This document shows, piece after piece, positions 34,377 to 42,532 of a stretch of DNA of 64,000 bases (positions are counted from its first letter, which is position 1; each line of letters starts with the position of its first letter). A program made the position numbers and the translations under genes. The DNA lies in the NCBI RefSeq assembly GCF_900566075.1, contig NZ_UPHU01000001.1:2108001-2172000 (forward strand), in the 5' to 3' direction. A model generated the notes under the pieces. It had not been told where the DNA came from and searched no databases. It worked only from the letters and a program-made list of their open reading frames with translations. The stretch comes from Mycobacterium pseudokansasii (lineage in GTDB: Bacteria; Actinomycetota; Actinomycetes; Mycobacteriales; Mycobacteriaceae).

Positions 34377-36265
34377 CCTAGCGGGAGTTTCCGGCCTTTT
34401 TAGTTGATCGGCGTGTCTTTCGTTGTGGTGCTTGAGGTTTGTGTGACGAGAGAGTATTACCCATATATGGCGTCGATCGTGGGGAAGCGCCGCGGCAAGC
34501 AGACCTACTACTACCTGGTGGAATCGGCGCGGGTGGGCGGCAAGCCGCGCATCGTGTCCCAGCAGTATCTGGGCAGCGCCGATGAGGTGCTGGCCAAGCT
34601 GTCGGCGACGCCGAGCGGGCAGCCGATCCGCAGCCAGCACAAGCAGTTCGGGGATCTGGCGGCGGTGTGGTCGACGCTGAGGCGGCTGGACGTGGCCGGG
34701 ATCGTCGACGAGGTGGCGCCGCGTCGCGCGGACGCGGCCGCGTCGGTGGGCACCTACATCGCGCTGGCATGCGCGAACCGAATCGTCGACCCGTGCTCCA
34801 AACGCGAATTCGCCGACTGGTGGGCCAGCACGGCCGGGCCGCGATGGGTGAAGCTGGGCCGCGCCGCGCTGGATCACCGCCGGTTCTGGGACGCGATGGA
34901 CCGCCTCGGCGAGAGCGAGCTGCGCGAGATCGAGACCCGGCTCGGGCGGGCGATGGTCGGCGAGTTCGGGCTGGATTTGACCGGGCTGGCGCTGGACATG
35001 ACCAACTTCGCCACCTTCATCGACACCGGCAACGCGAAGGCGTCGATCGCGCAGCGCGGCAAGGCCAAACAGAAACGCACCGATCTGCGGCTGGTCGGGT
35101 TGGCGCTGGTCATCACCCGCGACGGCGGGGTGCCGGTGATCAGCCACGCCTATCCCGGTGATCGGCCTGATGTCACCCAGTTCCCCACGGTCATCGACGA
35201 GCTGGTGGCCCGCTACCGCGACCTGGTGTCCTCGGTCGAGTCGCTGACCGTGGTCTATGACGCCGGGCAAAACAGCGGCGACAACCACACGGTCGTCGAA
35301 GAGCACGGGATCGGGTTCGTCGGGTCGCTGCCGCCCAGCGATCACCCCGACCTGCTGGGCATCCCGGCGCGCGACTACCGTGTCGTCGACGAAGACCGCT
35401 ATCCCGGGCTGACTTTCGTCGACACCACCGTCACCGCGCTCGGGGTGACCCGCCGCGCGGTGCTGACCCACTCGGCGAACCTGGCGGCCAAGCAGGCCCG
35501 CGGCCTGGACCAGACCCTGGCCAAGGCGCGGCGTCGGCTGGCCGAGCTGGCCGCCCGCCTGGCCCGCGGCCACACCCGCCGCGACCGCGACAAGGTGCAG
35601 GCCCAGATCGCTGCGATCTGCAAACCCCGCTGGGTGGCCGATATCATCACCGTCACCCTCACCGGCGAGCAGCCCGCCGAGTTGCGGCTGGCCTGGCACA
35701 CCGACAGCAAAGCCCGAAAACGCTTGGAACAACGAATCTTCGGCAAACGGATCCTGTTCACCAACCGCGACTGGCCGGTGCCCGACATCGTGGCCGCCTA
35801 CCGCTCCCAATCCGACGCCGAATTCGGCTTCCGCCAGCTCAAGGACCCGCACGTGGTCTCGTTCAGCCCAATGCACCACTGGACCGACTCCAAGATCCGC
35901 GTACACGTGTCCTACTGCGTGCTCGCCTTGGCCGTCGCCCACCTGATGCGCCGCCACGCCGACCAGGCTGGGCTGCACCTGTCCGTGCGCGAGTTACTCG
36001 ACCAGCTCGCCGGCATCGAAGAAACCGTGCTGCTCTACCACGACGGCGGCAAGGGACGCCCCCGCGTGCAACGCATGCTCACCGACACCACCCCCACCCA
36101 ACAGAAACTGGCCGACCTGTTCGACATCCACCAATACGCACCCACCCGCTGACCCCGCCGGGCCCCTCACAGCGAGTTGGGTAATACACCAGCGCTGCCC
36201 GAAAAAGCCATCCCACCAGGCGAAACCAGACCCACAATCAAGAAAGGCCGGAAACTCCCGCTAGG
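34377..36265 (+). mobile_element. IS1634-family insertion sequence, complete
   Basis: A 1.9-kb element bounded by perfect 23-base inverted repeats (34377-34399 and 36243-36265, beginning CCTAGCGGGAG). It carries one transposase gene that fills almost the whole interval. Clear target duplications are not visible; GCGCC and GGGCC beside the ends match in four of five positions if the repeat is taken to start at TAGCGGG. The intact repeats and open frame suggest recent arrival. It separates the WhiB4-like gene from the Fur-family gene, which were probably adjacent before insertion. Confidence 0.88.
34443..36152 (+). CDS. IS1634-family transposase
   Basis: A DDE transposase of 569 residues from GTG 34443 (an upstream ATG at 34404 and an internal ATG at 34467 are alternatives). 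The start reads YYPYMASIVGKRRGKQTYYYLVESARV, typical of the family. Catalytic residues: Asp in LALDMTNFATF (about residue 196), Asp in LTVVYDAGQNSGDN (about 270), and Glu in YRSQSDAEFGFRQLKDPH (about 460). The last is the Y-(2)-R-x-x-x-x-E signature of IS4/IS1634-like enzymes. A coiled Arg/Leu segment (KARRRLAELAARLARGHTRRDRDKV) lies between. No frameshift or stop is seen, so the element may be active. Confidence 0.92.
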   Translation: MTREYYPYMASIVGKRRGKQTYYYLVESARVGGKPRIVSQQYLGSADEVLAKLSATPSGQPIRSQHKQFGDLAAVWSTLRRLDVAGIVDEVAPRRADAAASVGTYIALACANRIVDPCSKREFADWWASTAGPRWVKLGRAALDHRRFWDAMDRLGESELREIETRLGRAMVGEFGLDLTGLALDMTNFATFIDTGNAKASIAQRGKAKQKRTDLRLVGLALVITRDGGVPVISHAYPGDRPDVTQFPTVIDELVARYRDLVSSVESLTVVYDAGQNSGDNHTVVEEHGIGFVGSLPPSDHPDLLGIPARDYRVVDEDRYPGLTFVDTTVTALGVTRRAVLTHSANLAAKQARGLDQTLAKARRRLAELAARLARGHTRRDRDKVQAQIAAICKPRWVADIITVTLTGEQPAELRLAWHTDSKARKRLEQRIFGKRILFTNRDWPVPDIVAAYRSQSDAEFGFRQLKDPHVVSFSPMHHWTDSKIRVHVSYCVLALAVAHLMRRHADQAGLHLSVRELLDQLAGIEETVLLYHDGGKGRPRVQRMLTDTTPTQQKLADLFDIHQYAPTR

Positions 36266-36533
36266 GCCTATTGTCACCACCGCAGAGGCTTCAAATCCCT
36301 TGTGGCTGTGACCATCGTCCTTGCCGGTCACGGCGCCGGATCTGTCCCGCGGGCCGGGTGCGCGGCCCGCCGAGTGCCGCCGGCCGGCAGTCGGCGTCGG
36401 CATCGGAGCCAAGCCGGGGCCGTGGCGGCGGGTCCGCCCGGCGCACGGGCCGCGTCGCAATCAGCTGATTCCTCGCCACCCCGAGCCGGAGGGGATACTG
36501 GCGAACCCGGCCTTGCGGCGCGACACTGAACAG

Positions 36534-37040
36534 GTGACGTCAAAGCCGTCGGGCCTGGACCCGGCCGTCACTGAACGGATCGGTCGGCTCCTGCGTGCCC
36601 ACGGCCTGCGGCGAATGCCCTCGCGGATTCAGGTGCTGGCGGTCCTCGAACCGGTCAACGGCCATCTGTCGGTGGCCGAGATTCATCAGCGGTTGACCGC
36701 GTGCCTGTCCGCCGGGACCCAGCCGCCCGACCTGGCCACCGTCTACCGCACCGTGACCATCCTGGTCGACCAGGGAGTGTTGCATGCGTTGACCCTCGAT
36801 GGCGGGGTAACCACTTACGGGCTGGCCACCGCGCCGCACCACCATGCGGTGTGCACCCAGTGCGGGGCGATCATCGAGGTGCCCGCGCGGCAGCTGAGCT
36901 CGGCGCTGGAGCACGCGATGGCGGGCAGTTCGTTCGCGCTGTCGGAGCGGGCCGGTCTGACGCTGCGCGGTTTGTGCCCGGCGTGTCAGGACAGCGTGCA
37001 GGATCTCGGCGACGCCACCGATCCGCGCCCGCCACGGTGA
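36534..37040 (+). CDS. Fur-family metal-responsive repressor
   Basis: A 168-residue regulator starting at GTG 36534 (VTSKPSGLDPAVTERIG). A longer frame from 36321 adds a Pro/Arg-rich tail unlike the family. The N-terminal winged helix (about residues 10-90) includes PSRIQVLAVLE and the recognition helix PDLATVYRTVTILVDQG. The dimer domain has TAPHHHAVCTQCGAIIEVP, with the His cluster and first CxxC, and CPACQDS as the second CxxC (structural zinc). The metal is not readable, but Ni/Zn-type members share this triple His. The gene is now separated from the WhiB4-like gene and nicT by the IS1634 element. A Nur-like nickel repressor for nicT is an attractive but unproven reading; Zur or peroxide sensing remain possible. 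Confidence 0.88.
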   Translation: MTSKPSGLDPAVTERIGRLLRAHGLRRMPSRIQVLAVLEPVNGHLSVAEIHQRLTACLSAGTQPPDLATVYRTVTILVDQGVLHALTLDGGVTTYGLATAPHHHAVCTQCGAIIEVPARQLSSALEHAMAGSSFALSERAGLTLRGLCPACQDSVQDLGDATDPRPPR

Positions 37041-37046
37041 CGCGAT

Positions 37047-37076
37047 CCGGCGCAGCGCCGGCGCTGACGTCAGCGC
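37047..37076. terminator. Paired palindromes between convergent fur-type gene and mtr
   Basis: Two palindromes fill the 29-bp gap between the convergent genes: CCGGCGCAGCGCCGG and, overlapping it, the perfect 16-base GCGCTGACGTCAGCGC (37061-37076), which contains the mtr stop. Back-to-back GC hairpins between convergent genes suggest a bidirectional terminator, although no U-tract follows. Confidence 0.4.
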
Positions 37077-38449
37077 AGGTTCAGCAGTGCGTTTTCGACG
37101 ACCTCGGGCAGTGCCGGGTGAATCCAGTACTGGCCGCGGGCCATCTCGGCTGCGGTGAGTCCGAAGCTCATCGCCTGGATCAGCGGCTGGATGATCGACG
37201 ACGCCTGGTGGCCCATGATGTGCGCGCCGAGCAGGCGCCCGCTACCGCGTTCGGCGATCAGCTTGAGGAACCCGGTGGTGTCTTCCATCGCCCAGCCATA
37301 ACCGACGTCGCCGTAGTCCTGTATTGCGATGCAAATGTCGAAACCTCTTGCCACGGCTTCGTTTTCGGTTAATCCCACAGCGGCCAGCTGCGGATCGGTG
37401 AACACCGCCGCCGGTACGTAGCGATGGTCGGTAACGGCCATCGATGCGGTATCGTCCCAGTCGCACAACAGATTATGTTGCACGACACGGGCTTCGTGGT
37501 TGGCGACGTGCTTGAGCTGATACGGCGACGAGACGTCACCGAGGGCGAAAACATTACGTGCGGAAGTCCTTTGGTATTCGTCGACCACCACCCGGTCGTC
37601 GTCCACGTCGACGCCGGCCCGGTCGGCGTCCAACAGGTCGGAGTTGGACCTGCGGCCGGTCGCCACCAGCAGCAGATCCGCGTCGATGGTGGACCCGTCG
37701 TCGAGTGTGAGCGACAGACCGGTTGCGCCGTTTTCCCCGGCCACGACATTGCGATGGGTGCGCAGTTCCCATTTCGTCGATGCGATGCGGGTAAACCGTT
37801 CGCACAGCGTGTCGTCGCAATGCCGCAGCATACAGCCGCCCCGGATAACCAACGTGACACGAACCCCGAACGCTGAGAAGACGTGCGCGAATTCTGCTGC
37901 TACGAAACCACTTCCGACGATCACCAGATGCTTCGGCAACTCGGCGATCCGCATGACTGTGTCGCTGGTGTGGTACTTGACGCCGCAGGCCAGGATCGCC
38001 GGCGGAATCACCGGCCGCGAGCCGGCCGCGATCACCACCTGATCGGCGGTGAACTCGTCACCACCGTCGGTGCGCAACAGATAGCGCCCGTCGGCCTGTA
38101 CACCCCCGAACCGGGTATGGGCGGGGTACACGTCGATGTTGCGGGCCGACCGCCGATACTGCTCGCCGCCCATCGCGATCGGATCGATCCGCCCGAAGAC
38201 CCGGGAGACGATATCGTCCCAGCGCACCCCGTCGATGTGCGCGTCGACGCCGTACCGGCCGGCACCGCGGATCGTTTTGGCCACATCCGCGGCGTAGACG
38301 AACATCTTGGTCGGCAGGCACCCGACGTTGAGGCAGGTGCCGCCGAAGGTGCCCTGCTCGCAGATCGCCACCCGTTTGTGCGCATAGCGGTCGTCGAGAA
38401 TGCTGTTGCCCGAACCGGTTCCGATGATCGCCAGGTCGTAGGTTTCCAT
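37070..38449 (-). CDS. mtr: Mycothione reductase Mtr
   Basis: A flavoprotein disulfide reductase that regenerates mycothiol from its disulfide using NADPH, keeping the cytosol reduced. It has 459 residues from METYDLAIIGTGSGN (ATG at 38447-38449). The N-terminal FAD fold has GTGSGN, the redox-active pair is in GGTCLNVGCLPTK (about residues 39-44), the NADPH fold has IVGSGFVAAEFAHV, and ARNVFALGDVSS is the second FAD segment. The C-terminal YWIHPALPEVVENALLNL supplies the catalytic His-Glu. A GTG at 38461 overlapping the upstream stop would add four residues. It is near identical in pattern to Rv2855. It follows the hydrolase gene with almost no gap, so the two are co-transcribed. Confidence 0.96.
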   Translation of the reverse strand: METYDLAIIGTGSGNSILDDRYAHKRVAICEQGTFGGTCLNVGCLPTKMFVYAADVAKTIRGAGRYGVDAHIDGVRWDDIVSRVFGRIDPIAMGGEQYRRSARNIDVYPAHTRFGGVQADGRYLLRTDGGDEFTADQVVIAAGSRPVIPPAILACGVKYHTSDTVMRIAELPKHLVIVGSGFVAAEFAHVFSAFGVRVTLVIRGGCMLRHCDDTLCERFTRIASTKWELRTHRNVVAGENGATGLSLTLDDGSTIDADLLLVATGRRSNSDLLDADRAGVDVDDDRVVVDEYQRTSARNVFALGDVSSPYQLKHVANHEARVVQHNLLCDWDDTASMAVTDHRYVPAAVFTDPQLAAVGLTENEAVARGFDICIAIQDYGDVGYGWAMEDTTGFLKLIAERGSGRLLGAHIMGHQASSIIQPLIQAMSFGLTAAEMARGQYWIHPALPEVVENALLNLR

Positions 38450-38457
38450 TGAGGTGC

Positions 38458-39474
38458 TCACCCTTTCCCCGACGATGCCGAGGCGCCGGTGTCGTCCAGT
38501 GTGCCGAGGTAGTGGTCCAACCAGTTGTCCAGGTGGCGATAGGCGATCCGGCGCGGCTCCGGCAGCGACAAGAACACGTCGTGTTTGGCGTCGGGAACCG
38601 GAATGATGGTGCTGCGGTTGCCGATACAACCGGCCCAGCGGGCGATATGGGTGACATCGAGCACCGCGTCGCCGCGTTGCAGGGCCGCCGGGCCGGCGTT
38701 TTCGCGCACGGTGTGATCGGAACGAAGGATCAGGTTGGGCACGCCGACGTCGAGCCCGCGATGTAGCCGGGCCTGGCCGCGACGGGTGGCATGCACCCAG
38801 CCGAAGGTGATCGGGAAGCCGCCCACGGGTTTCCACTGCAGGTTGTAGTCGAACTCCCCGTCATGGTCGCGGTGCAGGGTGGTGCCGTACCCGCTCTCAC
38901 GCGGTAGCCGGACCACCCTCTTGGGCCGCATCCGCGAGATCGCGGCGACCGCAGCCGCGGTGAGGCCGGAACGCAGGATCGCCGGCCCGTGCAGGTCCAG
39001 GAAAGGGCTGTTGAGCACCAGGCCGCCGACGGCGGCGGGTGCTGGCATGCTGCGCCGGCGCAACCGGTCCAGCCAGAGCGAGACGATCAGCCCGCCGGCG
39101 GAATGGGCATACACCAGAACCCTCGCGGTCTGCGTTTGCTCGCCGATGACCCGCAGGGCGTGTTCGAGTTCGGCGTCATAGTGAGCCAGGTCGGTGGTGA
39201 AGTGCGGGGTCTGGCCATCCTGGCGGGAGCGGCCGCACTTGCGGAGGTCCAGCGCATAGAAGGCGAACCCGCGGTGCGCGAAGTGATCGGCCAGTTCGGT
39301 GTGGAAGAAGTAGTCGGTGTAGCCGTGCACGGCCAGGACCGCGTGATCGGTCCGGACGGGTTCTCCGCGACGGATCAGGGTTGCGACGACGTCGCCTTCA
39401 CCGTCGGGGTCCGGTCCCAGCGGAATCGGATACTGCCAATAGCCGGGCAGGACATCGGGCATCCAGCCAGTCAC
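38458..39474 (-). CDS. Alpha/beta-hydrolase, monoacylglycerol-lipase-like (Rv2854-like)
   Basis: A 338-residue serine hydrolase. The oxyanion/HG segment is LAVHGYTDYFF, the nucleophile elbow is VYAHSAGGLIVSLWL (Ser at about residue 122), and DAKHDVFLSLPEPRRIAY near the end supplies the His. The Asp is probably in NLILRSDHTVRENA. A cap region (about residues 150-240) rich in Arg and Pro separates the two halves. It resembles M. tuberculosis Rv2854 next to mtr. No signal peptide is seen, so it acts in the cytosol or at the inner face of the membrane. The substrate is probably an acyl ester, but this is not proven by sequence. Its stop lies just before the mtr start. Confidence 0.88.
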   Translation of the reverse strand: MTGWMPDVLPGYWQYPIPLGPDPDGEGDVVATLIRRGEPVRTDHAVLAVHGYTDYFFHTELADHFAHRGFAFYALDLRKCGRSRQDGQTPHFTTDLAHYDAELEHALRVIGEQTQTARVLVYAHSAGGLIVSLWLDRLRRRSMPAPAAVGGLVLNSPFLDLHGPAILRSGLTAAAVAAISRMRPKRVVRLPRESGYGTTLHRDHDGEFDYNLQWKPVGGFPITFGWVHATRRGQARLHRGLDVGVPNLILRSDHTVRENAGPAALQRGDAVLDVTHIARWAGCIGNRSTIIPVPDAKHDVFLSLPEPRRIAYRHLDNWLDHYLGTLDDTGASASSGKG

Positions 39475-39581
39475 GGGGCCAGCTTATGGCGTGGCCGCGG
39501 TTCTTGCGGCGCGACGCCCGATGTGGTTCGCGAACGTGTTGCTGCTCGCCACTCAATCGCTATCTGGTGGTAAGCACCCGG

Positions 39582-41060
39582 CTAGGGCAGTCCTTGGATG
39601 CCATTCTGGCCGAACAACTGTCCGCCCGCGCCGGCGGCACCGCCACGGTGGCCACCAGTGCCCGCATTACCGCCGTTGCCGCCGTTGCCGATCAGCCTGG
39701 CATTGCCGCCGGCGCCACCGCCACCGCCGATCGCCGATCCCCGCCCGTCGCCGCCGATGCCGCCGTCACCGCCGTTGCCGATGAGCCCGGCCGTGCCGCC
39801 GGCGCCGCCCACGCCCCCCGTCCCGGTGGCGCTGTCGAAACCGGTTCCCCCGGACCCGCCGGCACCACCGTTGCCGAAAAACATCCCGGCGCTGCCGCCC
39901 GCACCGCCGTCCCCGCCGAACCCACCGGTAGCGCCCGCGCCGCCGGTGCCGCCGGAGCTGAACAGGCCGCCGGCCCCGCCCGCCCCGCCGTCTCCGCCGA
40001 CATACCCGAATCCGCCGGCACCACCGGTTCCACCGGGGCCGAACAGCCCGCCCACACCACCGGGTCCGCCCGCCCCGCCGTTGGCTACGCCGTTACCGTT
40101 GATCCCACCGGCCCCGCCGACCCCGCCGGGCCCGAACAGCAGCCCGCCGGCCCCACCGGCCCCACCGGCACCAGCACTACCCGTGACGGCGAACCCGCCG
40201 GCGCCACCGGCACCCCCGGAGCCGAACAGCCCACCGACACCGCCGGCCCCGCCGCCCCCGCCGGTGGTGCCGCCGCGACCGCCGGCTCCACCGGCTCCGG
40301 CGGAGCCGCCGAACATGCCGGCGTCGCCACCAGTCCCGCCGACGCCGCCAGCTGCGCCGGTACCCCCTTCGCCGCCGGCGCCGCCACCGCCACCGTAGCC
40401 GAACAACCCGCCAGCCCCGCCAGTCCCACCGGCACCGCCAGTACCGCCAAAGGTGGCGAAACCGCCGGTGCCGCCGGCTCCACCAGCACCAAACAGCCCA
40501 CCGGTACCGCCTTTCCCGCCGATCCCGCCGACCCCGCCCCCACCGACGCCACCAGCTCCTCCGGCCCCGCCCACTCCGAACAGCCCCGCGTTGCCCCCCG
40601 CGCCGCCGCTTTGGCCTGGGGCACCGGACCCGCCGGCGCCACCATTGCCGATCAAGATCCCGCCGTCGCCGCCACCTTGTCCCGTCCCCGGGGCTCCGTT
40701 GGCGCCGTTGCCGATCAGCGGGCGGCCCAGCAACGCCTGCGTGGGCGCATTGATCGCATCGAGCCAGTATTGAGCGGCGTTGGTGGCTTCGGCGCTGGTG
40801 TAGGACCATGCGCTCGCGGTCAGCGCACCAACGAACTGATCGTGAAACGCAGCAGCGCGCGCGCTGACGGCCTGATAACTCTGGGAGTACGCGCCGAAAA
40901 GCGCCGCGAGGGCAGTCGACACTTCGTCCTGGGCGGCGGAGAGCAGTATGGTCGTCGGAGCCGCCGCTGTTGTGTTGGCAGCTCTGAGCGTTTCCCCGAT
41001 CCTTTCCAGATCCACGGTCGCCGAGGACAAGATATCGGGCATGGTAACCACGAAGGACAT
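39582..41060 (-). CDS. PE_PGRS family protein (position of PE_PGRS48/Rv2853)
   Basis: A 492-residue cell-surface protein. The PE domain (about 1-95) starts [22 protein letters not shown] and ends with the [26 protein letters not shown] helix. The linker carries the GRPLIGNG motif, followed by about 370 residues of Gly-Gly-Ala/Gly-Gly-x repeats. The normal Pro-Glu at positions 8-9 is Pro-Asp here. It sits between the hydrolase and mqo as Rv2853 does, so it is the positional orthologue. Repeat blocks such as GLFGxGGAGGxGG alternate with variable stretches, as usual in PGRS. It is exported by ESX-5-type secretion; its specific function is unknown. The frame is intact. Confidence 0.93.
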   Translation of the reverse strand: MSFVVTMPDILSSATVDLERIGETLRAANTTAAAPTTILLSAAQDEVSTALAALFGAYSQSYQAVSARAAAFHDQFVGALTASAWSYTSAEATNAAQYWLDAINAPTQALLGRPLIGNGANGAPGTGQGGGDGGILIGNGGAGGSGAPGQSGGAGGNAGLFGVGGAGGAGGVGGGGVGGIGGKGGTGGLFGAGGAGGTGGFATFGGTGGAGGTGGAGGLFGYGGGGGAGGEGGTGAAGGVGGTGGDAGMFGGSAGAGGAGGRGGTTGGGGGAGGVGGLFGSGGAGGAGGFAVTGSAGAGGAGGAGGLLFGPGGVGGAGGINGNGVANGGAGGPGGVGGLFGPGGTGGAGGFGYVGGDGGAGGAGGLFSSGGTGGAGATGGFGGDGGAGGSAGMFFGNGGAGGSGGTGFDSATGTGGVGGAGGTAGLIGNGGDGGIGGDGRGSAIGGGGGAGGNARLIGNGGNGGNAGTGGHRGGAAGAGGQLFGQNGIQGLP

Positions 41061-41489
41061 CGGTTATCTCCTCGGAACGCCGGCTCGGCAGATGGTGTAA
41101 ATGCTATGGCGGCGAGGAGGCCAATACCACGGTAGTGGTGTAAGAATTCGCTCGAGCGCGGGTTACTTCTCGAATGGGCCAACTGCGGCTTTTTTATATC
41201 GCCTCGTCGACGCCGCCCCTCGAATTTCCTTCCGGTGCAATCTATTCTGATTTGATTGCCGCGGCTGGTCAGCAGGTGCCGGCGTTCCGCCGCGAACAGC
41301 GCAATGCATGCGGGATGCTTAGCGTGGCGTCACCAACACACTCGTCGGCAACACCGACGGCGCCATTGTCGGACCGCTCGCAGGCTTACGCGGTTGCTCA
41401 TCATGGTTGAGGTCGAAGCACTTTGATGGCATTGATCAGTGCGCTGAGCTTGGCTAGGATCCGTTTACCCATCCGGTGAAAGGCGTGAC
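41061..41489. other. Intergenic region between PE_PGRS and cupin genes
   Basis: About 430 bp separate two divergent genes. It is AT-richer than its surroundings in the middle (around 41190-41260) and should hold promoters in both directions. A GAAAGGCG ribosome site precedes the cupin gene. No ORF here has support, and no RNA structure stands out. Confidence 0.4.
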
Positions 41490-41975
41490 ATGCGCGGCGT
41501 CTTAACACTTGCGGCGTTGGTCGCCGCGTATGGTCGGCTTGGCGTTTTCAAGGCCAGCCCCGGCGGCGGCAAGACGGACATGCGGATCTCCCGCGAAGGT
41601 GATCGTCCGGGCGGCCCCGGGCCGCAACAGTTCTTCACCGGCGATGTGGTACTCAAGCCATTGTTCGGGCCGGTGGGTTCCGCGAATAGCTTTGGCGGGC
41701 AGCTCACATTCGCCGCGGGTGCCCGCAGCGTATGGCACACTCATCCGGCCGGGCAGACGCTGATCGTCACCTCCGGCACCGGCTGGGTGCAGCAATGGGG
41801 TGGCATGAGGCAACAAATCAATCCCGGGGATGTGATCTGGACGCCACCGGGAGTCAAACACTGGCATGGGGCCACCCCAAGCGGCGAGATGACCCACATC
41901 GCTATTCAAGAGGAAGTCGATGGGCGCTTCGTCGATTGGCTCGAGAAGGTAAGCGACGAACAATATTTAGCTTGA
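41490..41975 (+). CDS. Cupin-domain protein
   Basis: A 161-residue single-cupin protein. The first 20 residues are hydrophobic ([17 protein letters not shown]) but lack a cleavage site, so export is uncertain. The metal-binding motif 1 is seen as [23 protein letters not shown] (two His, then Gln at the usual Glu position). Motif 2 is [19 protein letters not shown], with its His pair. This pattern is that of small cupins related to bacterial mandelonitrile lyase or carboxymuconolactone-type accessory cupins, which often bind manganese. ATG at 41490 follows GAAAGGCG. It lies 95 bp before the PPOX gene on the same strand. The reaction is unknown. Confidence 0.82.
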   Translation: MRGVLTLAALVAAYGRLGVFKASPGGGKTDMRISREGDRPGGPGPQQFFTGDVVLKPLFGPVGSANSFGGQLTFAAGARSVWHTHPAGQTLIVTSGTGWVQQWGGMRQQINPGDVIWTPPGVKHWHGATPSGEMTHIAIQEEVDGRFVDWLEKVSDEQYLA

Positions 41976-42070
41976 TTTGCGGGTTGATCGCCGCTGGCTG
42001 TTCTACACTGACGTCCGGTCCGCATGTCTTGGGATAACCGTCCAACCGCGCGAGGTGAGGATCACCGCTT

Positions 42071-42478
42071 GTGACAGTGTTCACCGACGTCGAGATCGAA
42101 TATCTGGCCAGCCAGCGGCTCGGCAGGCTTGCGACGCTCGCCCCCAAGGGATCACCCCAGGTGCGGCCGGTCCGCTTCCAGTACAACGCGGAGCTGGACA
42201 CCATTGACATCGGCGGCCGCGCGATGGCCGGCAGCCGCAAGCTTCGCAACGTCGAGAACGATCCCCGGGTGTCCTTCGTCATCGATGACCTCGCCTCCAT
42301 CGATCCGTGGCGCCCTCGAGGGATCGAGATTCGCGGGCGGGCCGAGGCGCTGTCGGTCGACGGCGCACAACAGGGGTCCGGCGGTGCAATGATCCGCATT
42401 CATCCAAGGCGGATCCTGGTGTGGGGACTGGATAGCGAATCCCCGGCTCTGCACGCACGCAACGTGACGAAAGACTGA
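42071..42478 (+). CDS. PPOX-class F420-dependent oxidoreductase
   Basis: A 135-residue split-barrel protein of the pyridoxamine-phosphate-oxidase-like group. Family features: FTDVEIEYLASQRLGRLATLAPKGSPQVRPV at the N-terminus, KLRNVENDPRVSFVIDDL in the middle and IRIHPRRILVWGLD near the end. The last is characteristic of mycobacterial F420-binding members. It probably reduces small organic substrates with F420H2, or acts as an F420 store. GTG at 42071 gives the usual start. The CTAG-flanked mobile unit begins 14 bp after the stop, so the gene is intact but now abuts foreign DNA. Confidence 0.87.
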   Translation: MTVFTDVEIEYLASQRLGRLATLAPKGSPQVRPVRFQYNAELDTIDIGGRAMAGSRKLRNVENDPRVSFVIDDLASIDPWRPRGIEIRGRAEALSVDGAQQGSGGAMIRIHPRRILVWGLDSESPALHARNVTKD

Positions 42479-42532
42479 CCGACGCCGGCTAGGGACCCTT
42501 GGTCGCTAGGACCTTGAGGATTGTCTTGAGTT

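Noticed and set aside
37070..38836. Longer mtr frame starting at 38836
   Set aside because: The extra residues overlap the hydrolase gene in another frame and are Arg-rich. METYDLAIIGTGSGN is the family start.
42489..42504. Possible intrinsic terminator for the PPOX gene at the left end of the mobile unit
   Set aside because: The symmetry is explained better by the transposon end and the CTAG target palindrome. No stem-loop with a U-tract is present.
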